In this document: positions 18,701 through 26,832 of the stretch, piece after piece
Position numbering within the stretch: position 1 is the first letter of the stretch
How the letters are laid out: every line of letters starts with the position of its first letter
Assembly: GCA_964389365.1 (NCBI GenBank)
Contig: CAYMDO010000005.1
Location: forward strand, 1 to 64,000
DNA length: 64,000 nucleotides
From: UBA993 sp964389365
Lineage (GTDB): Bacteria; Bacillota; Dethiobacteria; DTU022
Direction: 5' to 3'
Translations under genes and position numbers: made by a program
The notes under the pieces: model-generated
Databases searched by the model: none
Told to the model about the DNA's origin: nothing
The model's input: only the letters and a program-made list of their open reading frames with translations

Positions 18701-18805
18701 ACCGTATAAAGAACAAAGTTCCCGGTATTTTGCTTCGATATACTGCCATTTCAAAGCTTCCTCCGGCAGTATGTCGCGGGTTCCGCGCGGTGCTTTGTAG
18801 TTCAT
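15713..18805 (-). CDS. hisS-aspS: Fused histidyl-tRNA synthetase / aspartyl-tRNA synthetase
   Basis: One 1030-residue frame carries two complete class II synthetases. Residues 1 to about 415 are HisRS: [8 protein letters not shown], motif 2 region [20 protein letters not shown], the histidine signature [13 protein letters not shown] (257 on), GGGRYDNL, motif 3 [12 protein letters not shown] and the anticodon-binding domain. A linker of roughly 25 residues ([20 protein letters not shown]) leads into AspRS from about 442: [8 protein letters not shown], OB fold [15 protein letters not shown], motif 2 [20 protein letters not shown], a GAD insertion and motif 3 [13 protein letters not shown]. The separate genes are neighbours in many Firmicutes. 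No stop, ATG or SD-preceded start is seen at the junction. SD GGAGG precedes the ATG. It could be a real fusion or an assembly indel that removed a stop. Confidence 0.93.
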   Translation of the reverse strand: [1030 protein letters not shown]

Positions 18806-18924
18806 CTGGTACCTCCGCTTTCTGTCAACAGTAAGGACCGGGCAATATCGAACCCCGCAGCCACAGGGCGCTTACCGAACAGTATGACTTAATAAACTCA
18901 AGAATAATTGATAAAACATAATAG

Positions 18925-19374
18925 CTAAAAGAGTTTCCTGCTGTCAAGCAAGATTGTCACCGGGCCGTCATTATCAACCGAAATTTTCATATCAGCCTGA
19001 AAGCGCCCTGTTGCGACTTCCAGCCCTTCCTTGCTCAACAAAGCACAAAAATAATCGTAGAGCTTCTCTGCCTCGGCCGGCATGGCGGCTTCGGTAAAAC
19101 CGGGCCGTCTTCCTTTACGGCAGTCGGCAAAAAGGGTAAACTGCGAGACGGCCAGCACGGCTCCGCCGTTCTCTTTCAACGAAAGATTCATTCGCCCGCC
19201 GGAGTCTTCAAAAATTCTTAACCCGGCGATTTTTTCAGCCAGGTAGGCTGCATCGGATTCCAGGTCGCCCTGCCCGACACCCAGAAAAACCACCAGGCCC
19301 GGCCCGATTCTGCCGATTTTCTCGTTTTCAACAATAACAGAGGCGCTGCGCACCCTTTGGACAACTGCTCTCAT
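18925..19374 (-). CDS. dtd: D-aminoacyl-tRNA deacylase Dtd
   Basis: Removes D-amino acids and glycine mischarged on tRNA. Begins MRAVVQRVRSASV, carries the active-site SQFTLFADCRKGRRPGFTEA motif and the C-terminal NDGPVTILLDS (the family NxPxT region, here GPVT). Length 149 is standard. Located 12 bases after rel, the common Firmicute order rel-dtd. A 119-base gap to the hisS-aspS start shows no T-box or other clear element. Confidence 0.96.
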   Translation of the reverse strand: MRAVVQRVRSASVIVENEKIGRIGPGLVVFLGVGQGDLESDAAYLAEKIAGLRIFEDSGGRMNLSLKENGGAVLAVSQFTLFADCRKGRRPGFTEAAMPAEAEKLYDYFCALLSKEGLEVATGRFQADMKISVDNDGPVTILLDSRKLF

Positions 19375-19386
19375 CCGGACCGGCTC

Positions 19387-21612
19387 CTACTTATTATTGC
19401 CGGCCCCGTAAACATAGCGCCGGACTGCATAAACATCTTTAATTTTCTTGATTTTGCTCATAATATGTTCCAGGTGAACCTGGTCGCGCACCACCATGGT
19501 CAGGTGGATCGTGGCAATCCTGTTTTTATCGGCCCTGGCCGAAACGGCAGTCAGATCGATTTTACTTTCATTGACTGCGGTCATGATATCAGAAAGCAAA
19601 TACTTGCGGTCATTAGCCGAAACTTCAACATCAACCGGGTAAGCAGCCTTAGCCAGGCTGTCCCAGGAAGCATCAATAAAGCGGCCGTTGTCGGCACTGT
19701 AATGAACCAGGTTTGGGCAATCGCGGCGGTGGATAGTTACCCCCCGCCCCCTGGTGATAAACCCGACTATATCATCTCCGGGAACAGGGTTACAGCAGCG
19801 GGCCACACGCATCATCAGGTTATCCATTCCGGAGATCGATACGCCTGCCGGCCCTGGTTTAACCTGCTTAACCGGTTTGAGCTCCGGCATGGTCTCCGTA
19901 TCACCGGTTTCGCCTTTCCGCCGATGATGTTCTTCACGCATGCGGCTGATCACCTGGTGAACCGAAACCCCTCCGTAGCCTACAGCTGCATAAAGGTCAT
20001 CTACCGTAACCAGGTTAAACGAACGGCCCACATCCTCCAGCATATCGTGCTTGATCGCCAGGCGCTGTTCTACATTAACCCGGCGAATTTCACGCTCCAG
20101 CATCTCCTTGCCTTTTTCTATGTTCTCTTCCCGGCGCTCTTTCTTAAACCAGCTGCGGATTTTGCTCTTGGCTTGATTGGTCCTGACCAGGTTAAGCCAA
20201 TCCCTGCTGGGAGAACCATTTTTAGAGGTGACCACTTCAACCATATCGCCGGTATTTAGCTGGTAATCCAGCGGCACCAGCCTTCCGTTAACCCTTGCCC
20301 CGGTGCAGCGGTTACCTACATCGGTGTGGATTTTATAGGCAAAATCAATGGTTACCGAACCGGCAGGAAGGTCCAACACATCGCCCTTGGGAGTAAAAAC
20401 AAATACCTCATCGGTAAAAAGGTCCCCCTTTAAATCTTTAATAAATTCCCGGGCATCGCGATAATCGTGCTGCCACTCCAGGAGCTGCCTCAGCCAGGCC
20501 AGCTTCTGATCAAGTTCGTCTGAATCCTTAATTTTAGACCTGTATCGCCAGTGAGCGGCAATGCCGTACTCTGCCGTCCGGTGCATATCCCAGGTCCTGA
20601 TCTGTATTTCAGACAGCTCGTTTTCAGCAGCAAATACCGTAGTATGCAGTGACTGGTACATGTTCGGCTTGGGCATAGCGATAAAATCTTTAAAACGGCC
20701 GGGAATCGGTTTCCAAATCGTGTGGACAATACCAAGGGTATGGTAGCAGTCTTTAACAGAGTCAACAATAATCCTAACTGCGGTCAGGTCATAGATTTCA
20801 CTTAAATCCTTGCCCTTTGTCTTCATCTTGTTATAGATACTGAAAAGGTGTTTGGGCCGGCCCTGGATTTCAGCCACTATATTTGCTTCTGATAGCTGAT
20901 CCTGCAGCACCCATATAATGCGGTTAATAAAATGCTCCCGCTCACGCCTATTTTTAGCCAGCTTTTCAACCAGCTGGAAATAATCTTCGGGCTGCAGGTA
21001 GCGGAAGGCAAGATCTTCCAGTTCCCATTTGATCATATAGATACCGAGTCGGTGGGCGAGCGGCGCGTAGATCTCCAAGGTTTCCCGTGCGATCTCTTTT
21101 TGCTTGTCGGTATTAAGGTAGCGGAGGGTGCGCAGGTTATGGGTCCGGTCTGCCAGCTTAATCATCACAACCCTGATATCCTGGGCCATGGCAATAAACA
21201 TTTTGCGCAGCGTTTCAGCCTGCTGTTCTTCCTTTGAGGTAAAATCGAGGCGGCTTAATTTGGTTACCCCGTCAACCAGCGATGCAACCTCGGGCCCAAA
21301 TTCCTGCCGGATATCTTCCAGCGTAACGTCGGTGTCTTCAACTACATCGTGCAGCAGGCCGGCAACTATAGTCACTAGGTCCAGCTCCAGCTCGGCCAGG
21401 ATCATAACCACACCCAAGGGGTGGATAATATATGATTCCCCTGATTCGCGCAGCTGGCCGCTGTGAGCCTGCTGAGAATAGTTGTAGGCTTGCTCGACTA
21501 GGGCCCAGTCTTCCAGCTTAGGGTAGTAACGCTGAACAGCTATTTTAAGATCGCTTAATTTCTTTTCTTTAACCGTCATCGGTATGGACCCCGGAAAATC
21601 AATAGTTTCCAT
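19387..21612 (-). CDS. rel: Bifunctional (p)ppGpp synthetase/hydrolase Rel
   Basis: Makes and degrades the alarmone (p)ppGpp during amino acid starvation. Domains in order: HD hydrolase (about residues 50-200, GLLHDVVEDTDVTLEDI and KLADRTHNLRTL), synthetase (about 250-360, YDLTAVRIIVDSVKDCYHTLG and AMPKPNMYQSLHT), TGS (FVFTPKGDVLDLPAGSVTIDFAYKIH), a zinc-finger/helical region (RVARCCNPVPGDDIVGFITRGRGVTIHRRDCPN) and C-terminal ACT. Both catalytic sites look intact. Length 741 is normal. The start may be the ATG at 21579, which aligns better with other Rel proteins; neither has a strong SD. Confidence 0.95.
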   Translation of the reverse strand: METIDFPGSIPMTVKEKKLSDLKIAVQRYYPKLEDWALVEQAYNYSQQAHSGQLRESGESYIIHPLGVVMILAELELDLVTIVAGLLHDVVEDTDVTLEDIRQEFGPEVASLVDGVTKLSRLDFTSKEEQQAETLRKMFIAMAQDIRVVMIKLADRTHNLRTLRYLNTDKQKEIARETLEIYAPLAHRLGIYMIKWELEDLAFRYLQPEDYFQLVEKLAKNRREREHFINRIIWVLQDQLSEANIVAEIQGRPKHLFSIYNKMKTKGKDLSEIYDLTAVRIIVDSVKDCYHTLGIVHTIWKPIPGRFKDFIAMPKPNMYQSLHTTVFAAENELSEIQIRTWDMHRTAEYGIAAHWRYRSKIKDSDELDQKLAWLRQLLEWQHDYRDAREFIKDLKGDLFTDEVFVFTPKGDVLDLPAGSVTIDFAYKIHTDVGNRCTGARVNGRLVPLDYQLNTGDMVEVVTSKNGSPSRDWLNLVRTNQAKSKIRSWFKKERREENIEKGKEMLEREIRRVNVEQRLAIKHDMLEDVGRSFNLVTVDDLYAAVGYGGVSVHQVISRMREEHHRRKGETGDTETMPELKPVKQVKPGPAGVSISGMDNLMMRVARCCNPVPGDDIVGFITRGRGVTIHRRDCPNLVHYSADNGRFIDASWDSLAKAAYPVDVEVSANDRKYLLSDIMTAVNESKIDLTAVSARADKNRIATIHLTMVVRDQVHLEHIMSKIKKIKDVYAVRRYVYGAGNNK

Positions 21613-21647
21613 TTATCTTACTAGAAAATGATGGTTAATACTACAGC

Positions 21648-24089
21648 CTAAGAACTTTCCGGGGAAAGTTTGCGCAGGGAATCGGCAATTGCATCGAGAG
21701 TACCATTCAGCAGCTGCAGTTGAAAACTTTCGCTGGCTGCGCGCGTGTTACAGGTTTCGGAGTAAGCCCGGGAGCGCGAATACAGTTCCGCCTGTTCAGA
21801 ACAGCCTATTCCGGCCGGTTCTACCAGGCGCCCGTGCCGCATAAGGCCGCATTCGGTAAAAATCAGTTCCGCTTTCTCCCAGAAACGCGGTAAGGCCCGG
21901 TACGGGAAAATATCGTTCTTTATCTTTGACAACTCGCCCACAGCGCCAGATTCAATCACAGTCACAAGCGCTTTTAGGATCTCTTCGAGCTGCGTCTTTG
22001 ACGGGAGCGACATGTCAAGCATTTTTTGGTTAACCTGGAGATCTTCGGAGCCGTAGAGCAGATAAATCATCAGATGGTCACGATCACCGTTGCTGCCTAA
22101 AAGCAGTCTTACCTGCTCGCTGCTGCTTGGCAAATCATAAAATATTAACCGGCCGGCTGCTGTTACACGTTCGGCGTCACCGTTTATCGCCCCTCCGCTG
22201 ACAATTTTCACCTGGCTGCGGTTATTGCTGATCCGTGCAATTTTCTCCGCCTTGTCTTTTGTTGCGCAAAAGACGGTTGTTTGCAGCTGTAACCGCCCGG
22301 TGTCCAGAAGCAGCTGCTGCAGGCGGCTTTCCCGGTCAGCGCAGTCGCGGCTGTCAATTAGTTCCATGTTTTCGGTGCGGCAGCAGTCTGCATAACGAAA
22401 AGCCTTTAAGCAAATATCCAGCGTTTTAGCACCTTTGAACCGGCCTTCATTCAGCCTGAAGGCAAGATCGACCAGCCTGCCTTTTTCCAGTGCCGGTTCA
22501 AAAGCTGCACCGGAAAAATAGATCGGGGACAACAACCTTTTACCTTTCATAACATCAAGCTTGAGGTGCTTATTGTCGGCGCCGACAAGCCGCCAATTTA
22601 TAACCTGCCACCGACGGCTGCCGAAAAGCGGCTCCGGATTGTTCTGGCCGTACGGCTTAAGCTGCTCCAGCGCAGAGGCCAGCTCGCCACTGATATCAGT
22701 TTCGCTTAACTCGGCTTCAAGCTCAATCTTTAACACGGGCACGCAAGGCTGATCATGCTGACGGGCATAGTTATTGATTGCTTCGCGAAGGGCGGAAATT
22801 TTTTCACGCTTTACTGTGAAACCTGCAGCCTGCTTGTGCCCGCCAAACCTTTCAAGCAGGCCTGCCTGGGCAGCTAGGGCGGCTGTAATATCAAAACCCG
22901 GAACACTGCGTGCAGAACCCCTGCCTTCACCATTTTCCAATGCGACCAGCGCTACCGGGCGTTTATACTTTTCAGCAAGGCGCGAGGCTACGATACCAAT
23001 CACGCCGTGATGCCAGTTATCAGAAGCCAGCGTAAGGACCGGCTGATCGGTTCCGGCCAGCAACTCGGTTGCTGCCGCTATGGATTCTTTTAGAATATCC
23101 TGTTCAAGGGAACGCCGCTGCTGGTTTAGCTGGTGTAAATGCCCCGCCAGCTTTTGTGCTTCTGCCGGATTCTTCTCCAACAGCAGCCTGGCCGCCGGAT
23201 CTGCTTCACCCATGCGCCCGGCGGCGTTAATGGCAGGAGCAATGACAAAACTAAGCGAGGCGCTGCTGATCCTTTCCGGATCAAGGCTGACCGCTTCCGC
23301 CAGGGCCCTTAAGCCAACCCTTTCCAGCCTGCCAATCTCTTTCAGGCCGGCGGCAACAATAACCCGGTTTTCATCCGTTAGCGGTACTACATCAGCTGCT
23401 GTTCCAAGGGCGGCCAGATCGAGAAGCGAAGCGGGAAATTGCTTTTCTTCCGTTTCAAAAAGGGCGCAAGCCAGCTTGAAAGCTACGCCGGCTCCGGAAA
23501 GCTCTTTAAATGGGTAAGGACAGCCATCCTGCATCGGGTTAATGACTGTAACAGGCTCCGGAAGCCTGACCAGCTGTTGGTGGTGATCGGTTATGATTAA
23601 GTCCAGGCCTATTTCAGCCGCATAAGATACCTCCGGCGAAGAGTTGATTCCGCAGTCAACCGTGACTACTAGGCGGGAACCTTGATCTATAAAACGTTTC
23701 AGGGCCTCACGGTGCAAACCGTATCCTTCGTCAAACCGGCTCGGCAAATAAAAGTCGACAGTGCCGCCCAAAGCCCGCAAAGCTTCGACTACAATTACCG
23801 TTGCTGTTATTCCGTCAGCATCATAATCGCCGTGTACCGTTATTTTTTCTCCCCCCCGCACCGCTTCCCGGATCCGCCCGACTGCCGCGCGCATCCCTTT
23901 CAACAACATGGGGGGATAGAGGCCGTCCGGATTGGGGTTCAAAAAAGCCCGCGCTTTCCGGGCATCATCAATGCCCCGGTTGATCAGCAAACGGGCCACC
24001 ACCGGTGAGATCTCCGCCTCCCGGGCCAGGCTCAAGACCCGGCCCTGCTGTTCCGCAGGCCAGATCCAGAGCGGATCAGTTAAGTTCAT
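21648..24089 (-). CDS. recJ: Single-stranded-DNA-specific exonuclease RecJ
   Basis: 5'-3' exonuclease of the DHH phosphoesterase family used in recombination and repair. Motifs: ITVHGDYDADGITATVIVVEAL, VVTVDCGINSSPEV, IITDHHQQL (DHH), GTAADVVPLTDENR and the DHHA1 region FGGHKQAAGFTVKREK. An OB-fold domain follows (about residues 450-560), then a C-terminal extension with no family signature I recognise, giving 813 residues, longer than E. coli RecJ but like other Firmicute forms. ATG overlaps the lapA stop. Confidence 0.94.
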   Translation of the reverse strand: MNLTDPLWIWPAEQQGRVLSLAREAEISPVVARLLINRGIDDARKARAFLNPNPDGLYPPMLLKGMRAAVGRIREAVRGGEKITVHGDYDADGITATVIVVEALRALGGTVDFYLPSRFDEGYGLHREALKRFIDQGSRLVVTVDCGINSSPEVSYAAEIGLDLIITDHHQQLVRLPEPVTVINPMQDGCPYPFKELSGAGVAFKLACALFETEEKQFPASLLDLAALGTAADVVPLTDENRVIVAAGLKEIGRLERVGLRALAEAVSLDPERISSASLSFVIAPAINAAGRMGEADPAARLLLEKNPAEAQKLAGHLHQLNQQRRSLEQDILKESIAAATELLAGTDQPVLTLASDNWHHGVIGIVASRLAEKYKRPVALVALENGEGRGSARSVPGFDITAALAAQAGLLERFGGHKQAAGFTVKREKISALREAINNYARQHDQPCVPVLKIELEAELSETDISGELASALEQLKPYGQNNPEPLFGSRRWQVINWRLVGADNKHLKLDVMKGKRLLSPIYFSGAAFEPALEKGRLVDLAFRLNEGRFKGAKTLDICLKAFRYADCCRTENMELIDSRDCADRESRLQQLLLDTGRLQLQTTVFCATKDKAEKIARISNNRSQVKIVSGGAINGDAERVTAAGRLIFYDLPSSSEQVRLLLGSNGDRDHLMIYLLYGSEDLQVNQKMLDMSLPSKTQLEEILKALVTVIESGAVGELSKIKNDIFPYRALPRFWEKAELIFTECGLMRHGRLVEPAGIGCSEQAELYSRSRAYSETCNTRAASESFQLQLLNGTLDAIADSLRKLSPESS

Positions 24090-24520
24090 CAGCGATCCTC
24101 ATCTATCTCGGATTCAAGCACAGTTTCTACTTTATATCCTGGCACTGCAGGTTCATCCGGTCCGGTTTCTGCAATATCGGCTTCTGGCTCAGCTTCATCC
24201 TCACCATAATTTGAAGTATGCCTGCTCAGCCAGGCCCTCAGGAAGAGCAACTCTTCTTCAAGCTGCTTAACCTGTTTCCGCAAAGCTTCCTGCCTGCGGC
24301 GGCTTTCGCGGAATGCAAAAGCACTGCGGATTGCCCGAAAGATACTGAACAACCCCATGATCAGGGCGCCGACACAGGCTGAACCAAAGATCAGCAGGAT
24401 CAGGGGCAGATCCGCCCGGCCAAAAATATAGCTTACCGTAACCGTATCATTATTTGCCAGGGCTATAATAGCAACCAGCAAGCTGCAGATTAAACCCAAA
24501 ATCAGGTATAAAGAGCCCAT
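24089..24520 (-). CDS. LapA-type (DUF1049) membrane protein
   Basis: Two N-terminal membrane segments (about 3-22 and 38-60) linked by a short loop NNDTVTVSYIFGRADLPL, the pattern of the LapA/DUF1049 family, then a helical charged region likely to form a coiled coil (RRRQEALRKQVKQLEEELLFLR) and an acidic, disordered tail of about 45 residues. In proteobacteria LapA works in lipopolysaccharide assembly; in this context the role is unknown. Between secF and recJ, overlapping the recJ start. Confidence 0.75.
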   Translation of the reverse strand: MGSLYLILGLICSLLVAIIALANNDTVTVSYIFGRADLPLILLIFGSACVGALIMGLFSIFRAIRSAFAFRESRRRQEALRKQVKQLEEELLFLRAWLSRHTSNYGEDEAEPEADIAETGPDEPAVPGYKVETVLESEIDEDR

Positions 24521-24534
24521 CTCGAACCCTCCGT

Positions 24535-25455
24535 TTACTTGCCCCGCTTTGCTTTCCTGAATTGAATATCCTGCAGGTTAAGCCAAAACGGGCTGGCAAT
24601 AAAGATCGACGAATAAGTGCCAACCACCACCCCGATAATCAGCGCTATAACAAAAACGATGAGATCAACGCTGCCGATATAGTAATGGAAACCGATGAGC
24701 AGCGTGATCAGGACTAACAGGGTGGTCAGCGACGTATTGATCGAACGCACCAGGTTCTGATTGATGCTTTTATTGACAATAGCCGCATAATCGCTCTTTT
24801 TCTTATGCTTGATGTTTTCGCGAATGCTGTCAATGATTACGATCGTATCATTAACCGAGTAACCAAAAACAGTCAGAATAGCTGCCACAAAAGGCACGTT
24901 GATCTCCATCCTCAGTATCGAAAAGACCCCGATCACTATTACGATATTATGCAGAAGCGAGGCAATGGTGGCTATGGCAAACTTAAATTCGAAGCGGAAA
25001 GTAATATAGGCTACCATTAAAACAGTAGCCACAGCCAGCGACAGCAGGGCCTGCCGTGTCAGTTCCCCGCCTACTAGGGCACCGACGCTTTCAATACGCA
25101 GGTCATCCGGATCGAGATTGGGCCATTTGTTTCTTAAGGTATCCATCAATTCGTTGCGCCGGCTTTCCTCGATGAAGGGAGCTTTGATCACCAATCCTTC
25201 ATCGGCCAGGTCTCCATCCAGGTCACGTCCCTGGACAACCTGGAATGTTGCCCCGCCCAGCTCTTCAAATTCTGAAAGGACAGATTCAACTTCTTCCATC
25301 GCAAAATCATCACCGAGGTTTAAGTGCAGCACGGTACCCCCGGTAAAATCGATACCAAGGTTCAGCCCGAGCAGGGCGATCGAGATGATGCCGGCTACAA
25401 CCAGGGCCAGCGACAGAGTATAGGCCTTGCGGCGGTTACCGATAAAATCAATCAT
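24535..25455 (-). CDS. secF: Protein-export membrane protein SecF
   Basis: RND-family partner of SecD that uses the proton gradient to complete Sec translocation. First helix ends in LNLGIDFTGGTVLHLNLG, a small periplasmic-type domain follows, then five membrane helices with FGYSVNDTIVIIDSIREN and RSINTSLTTLLVL. Length 306 is normal. ATGA overlap with secD. Confidence 0.96.
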   Translation of the reverse strand: MIDFIGNRRKAYTLSLALVVAGIISIALLGLNLGIDFTGGTVLHLNLGDDFAMEEVESVLSEFEELGGATFQVVQGRDLDGDLADEGLVIKAPFIEESRRNELMDTLRNKWPNLDPDDLRIESVGALVGGELTRQALLSLAVATVLMVAYITFRFEFKFAIATIASLLHNIVIVIGVFSILRMEINVPFVAAILTVFGYSVNDTIVIIDSIRENIKHKKKSDYAAIVNKSINQNLVRSINTSLTTLLVLITLLIGFHYYIGSVDLIVFVIALIIGVVVGTYSSIFIASPFWLNLQDIQFRKAKRGK

Positions 25456-26693
25456 GATAACTTCACCCCCACATAAGCCCCGCTGTGGATAAGCCCGGCC
25501 TGAAAAGCAAGCCGCATCAACAGGCGGGTTAATACAATTGTCGTGAACATGCTGCAGATAATCCCGATAAAGAGGGTTACAGCAAATCCCCTGACCGGGC
25601 CGCTGGCCAGGCTGAAGAGCACCACGGTCACAATCAGCGTAGTTACGTTGGCATCAAGAATAGCACGGAAAGCTCTCTGAAAACCGCTTTCCAGGGCACT
25701 GCGCGGCGTGCGGCCCGTTCGCAGTTCGTCCTTGATCCTTTCAAAGATAATCACGTTTGCATCAACTGCCATGCCGATTGAGAGAATCAATCCGGCAATA
25801 CCGGGCAGTGTCAGGGTGGCGGGCAGGTAATCTAACGCCCACAAAACCAGTGACATGTAAAAAATAAGTGCAAAGCCGGCCAAAATCCCTGCCAGCCTGT
25901 AATAAACAGCCATGAAAAGAAAGACGATTACCAGGCCGACGCCGGCGGCGTAAACGGCAACCTCTTCCGTCCGCTGGCCAAGGGTGGGCCCGATCAGGCG
26001 CGATTCAAGCTCAACCAGCTGAACCGGCAGCGAGCCGCTGCGTAAAAGCAGTGCTAAATTGGCTGCTTCTTCAATTTCAAAATCACCCTCAATAACCGCC
26101 TGGCCATCGGTAATAACCGCCCTTACTACCGGGCTGGAAATAATTTCATCGTCAAGTACGATTGCAATCGGTTCGTTTAAAAACCTGGCCGTTGCATCAC
26201 CAAACAACCTGGCCCCTTCGGAGTCGAACTCAATTGATACAAAGGGATAAGGGGTCATTTCCGGGTTTCGTTCCGCCCGGGCCCTGATCAAGTTGGCACC
26301 GGTAACAATTTCAACCCCATCCGGCCCGACAAATCTGAGCAGCGCTGTTTTGCCGATCAGGTTCCGTGCCTGTTCCACATCATCAATGTCAGGCAGTTCA
26401 ATCCTGATCCGGCGCCCCCCCTGGATAGCGATAAGCGGTTCGGCCACACCCAGTTCGTCAACCCTCATCCGAATTACGGTCAGCGCCCGCTCGATGGCAT
26501 CGTCATCAAGCTCCTGATCACCGGTTTCAACAGCCTCCAGTAAAACATAAAGCCCCCCGGCGATGTCAAGGCCGCGTTTAATCCCGGTTTGCCTGTCTGA
26601 AGCATTCTGAAAAGCCCAATAAGCAGAAATTAGGATTAGCAGGCAAAGCACCAGCAGGATAGCCAGGCGGCCGGGTTTGATCGCTGCTTTCAT
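25452..26693 (-). CDS. secD: Protein-export membrane protein SecD
   Basis: Works with SecF in late steps of Sec-dependent export. One N-terminal helix, the RGLDIAGGLYVLLEA motif, an extracytoplasmic P1 domain (VIRMRVDELGVAEPLIAIQG, IRIELPDIDDVEQA), then five helices with GIAGLILSIGMAVDANVIIFERIKDE and FQRAFRAILDANVTTLI. ATG at 26693 is behind GGAG and gives 413 residues; an ATG five codons earlier lacks an SD. The 139-base gap to aroB has a GGGGC/GCCCC hairpin but no U-tract and no clear promoter. Confidence 0.95.
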   Translation of the reverse strand: MKAAIKPGRLAILLVLCLLILISAYWAFQNASDRQTGIKRGLDIAGGLYVLLEAVETGDQELDDDAIERALTVIRMRVDELGVAEPLIAIQGGRRIRIELPDIDDVEQARNLIGKTALLRFVGPDGVEIVTGANLIRARAERNPEMTPYPFVSIEFDSEGARLFGDATARFLNEPIAIVLDDEIISSPVVRAVITDGQAVIEGDFEIEEAANLALLLRSGSLPVQLVELESRLIGPTLGQRTEEVAVYAAGVGLVIVFLFMAVYYRLAGILAGFALIFYMSLVLWALDYLPATLTLPGIAGLILSIGMAVDANVIIFERIKDELRTGRTPRSALESGFQRAFRAILDANVTTLIVTVVLFSLASGPVRGFAVTLFIGIICSMFTTIVLTRLLMRLAFQAGLIHSGAYVGVKLS

Positions 26694-26832
26694 TTTTTCA
26701 CTCTCCATTTCATTCGACCGTTACAACATTTCAACCGCATCTATGAACAGCGCAGAAGGGGGCACACAAAACGGAGCCCCACTGCGGCATGTTGCCAAAA
26801 ACATTTCATGCTCCGGCCGCTTCAGTTCACAA

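Noticed and set aside
18806..18924. T-box leader before hisS-aspS
   Set aside because: The T-box core GGGTGGNACCGCG is not present and the gap is too short; GAGGTACC here is just the SD region.
26741..26809. 22-codon open frame between aroB and secD on the minus strand
   Set aside because: GGAG lies one base before the ATG, composition is ordinary, and it does not resemble the cysteine-rich peptide sometimes found before secD.
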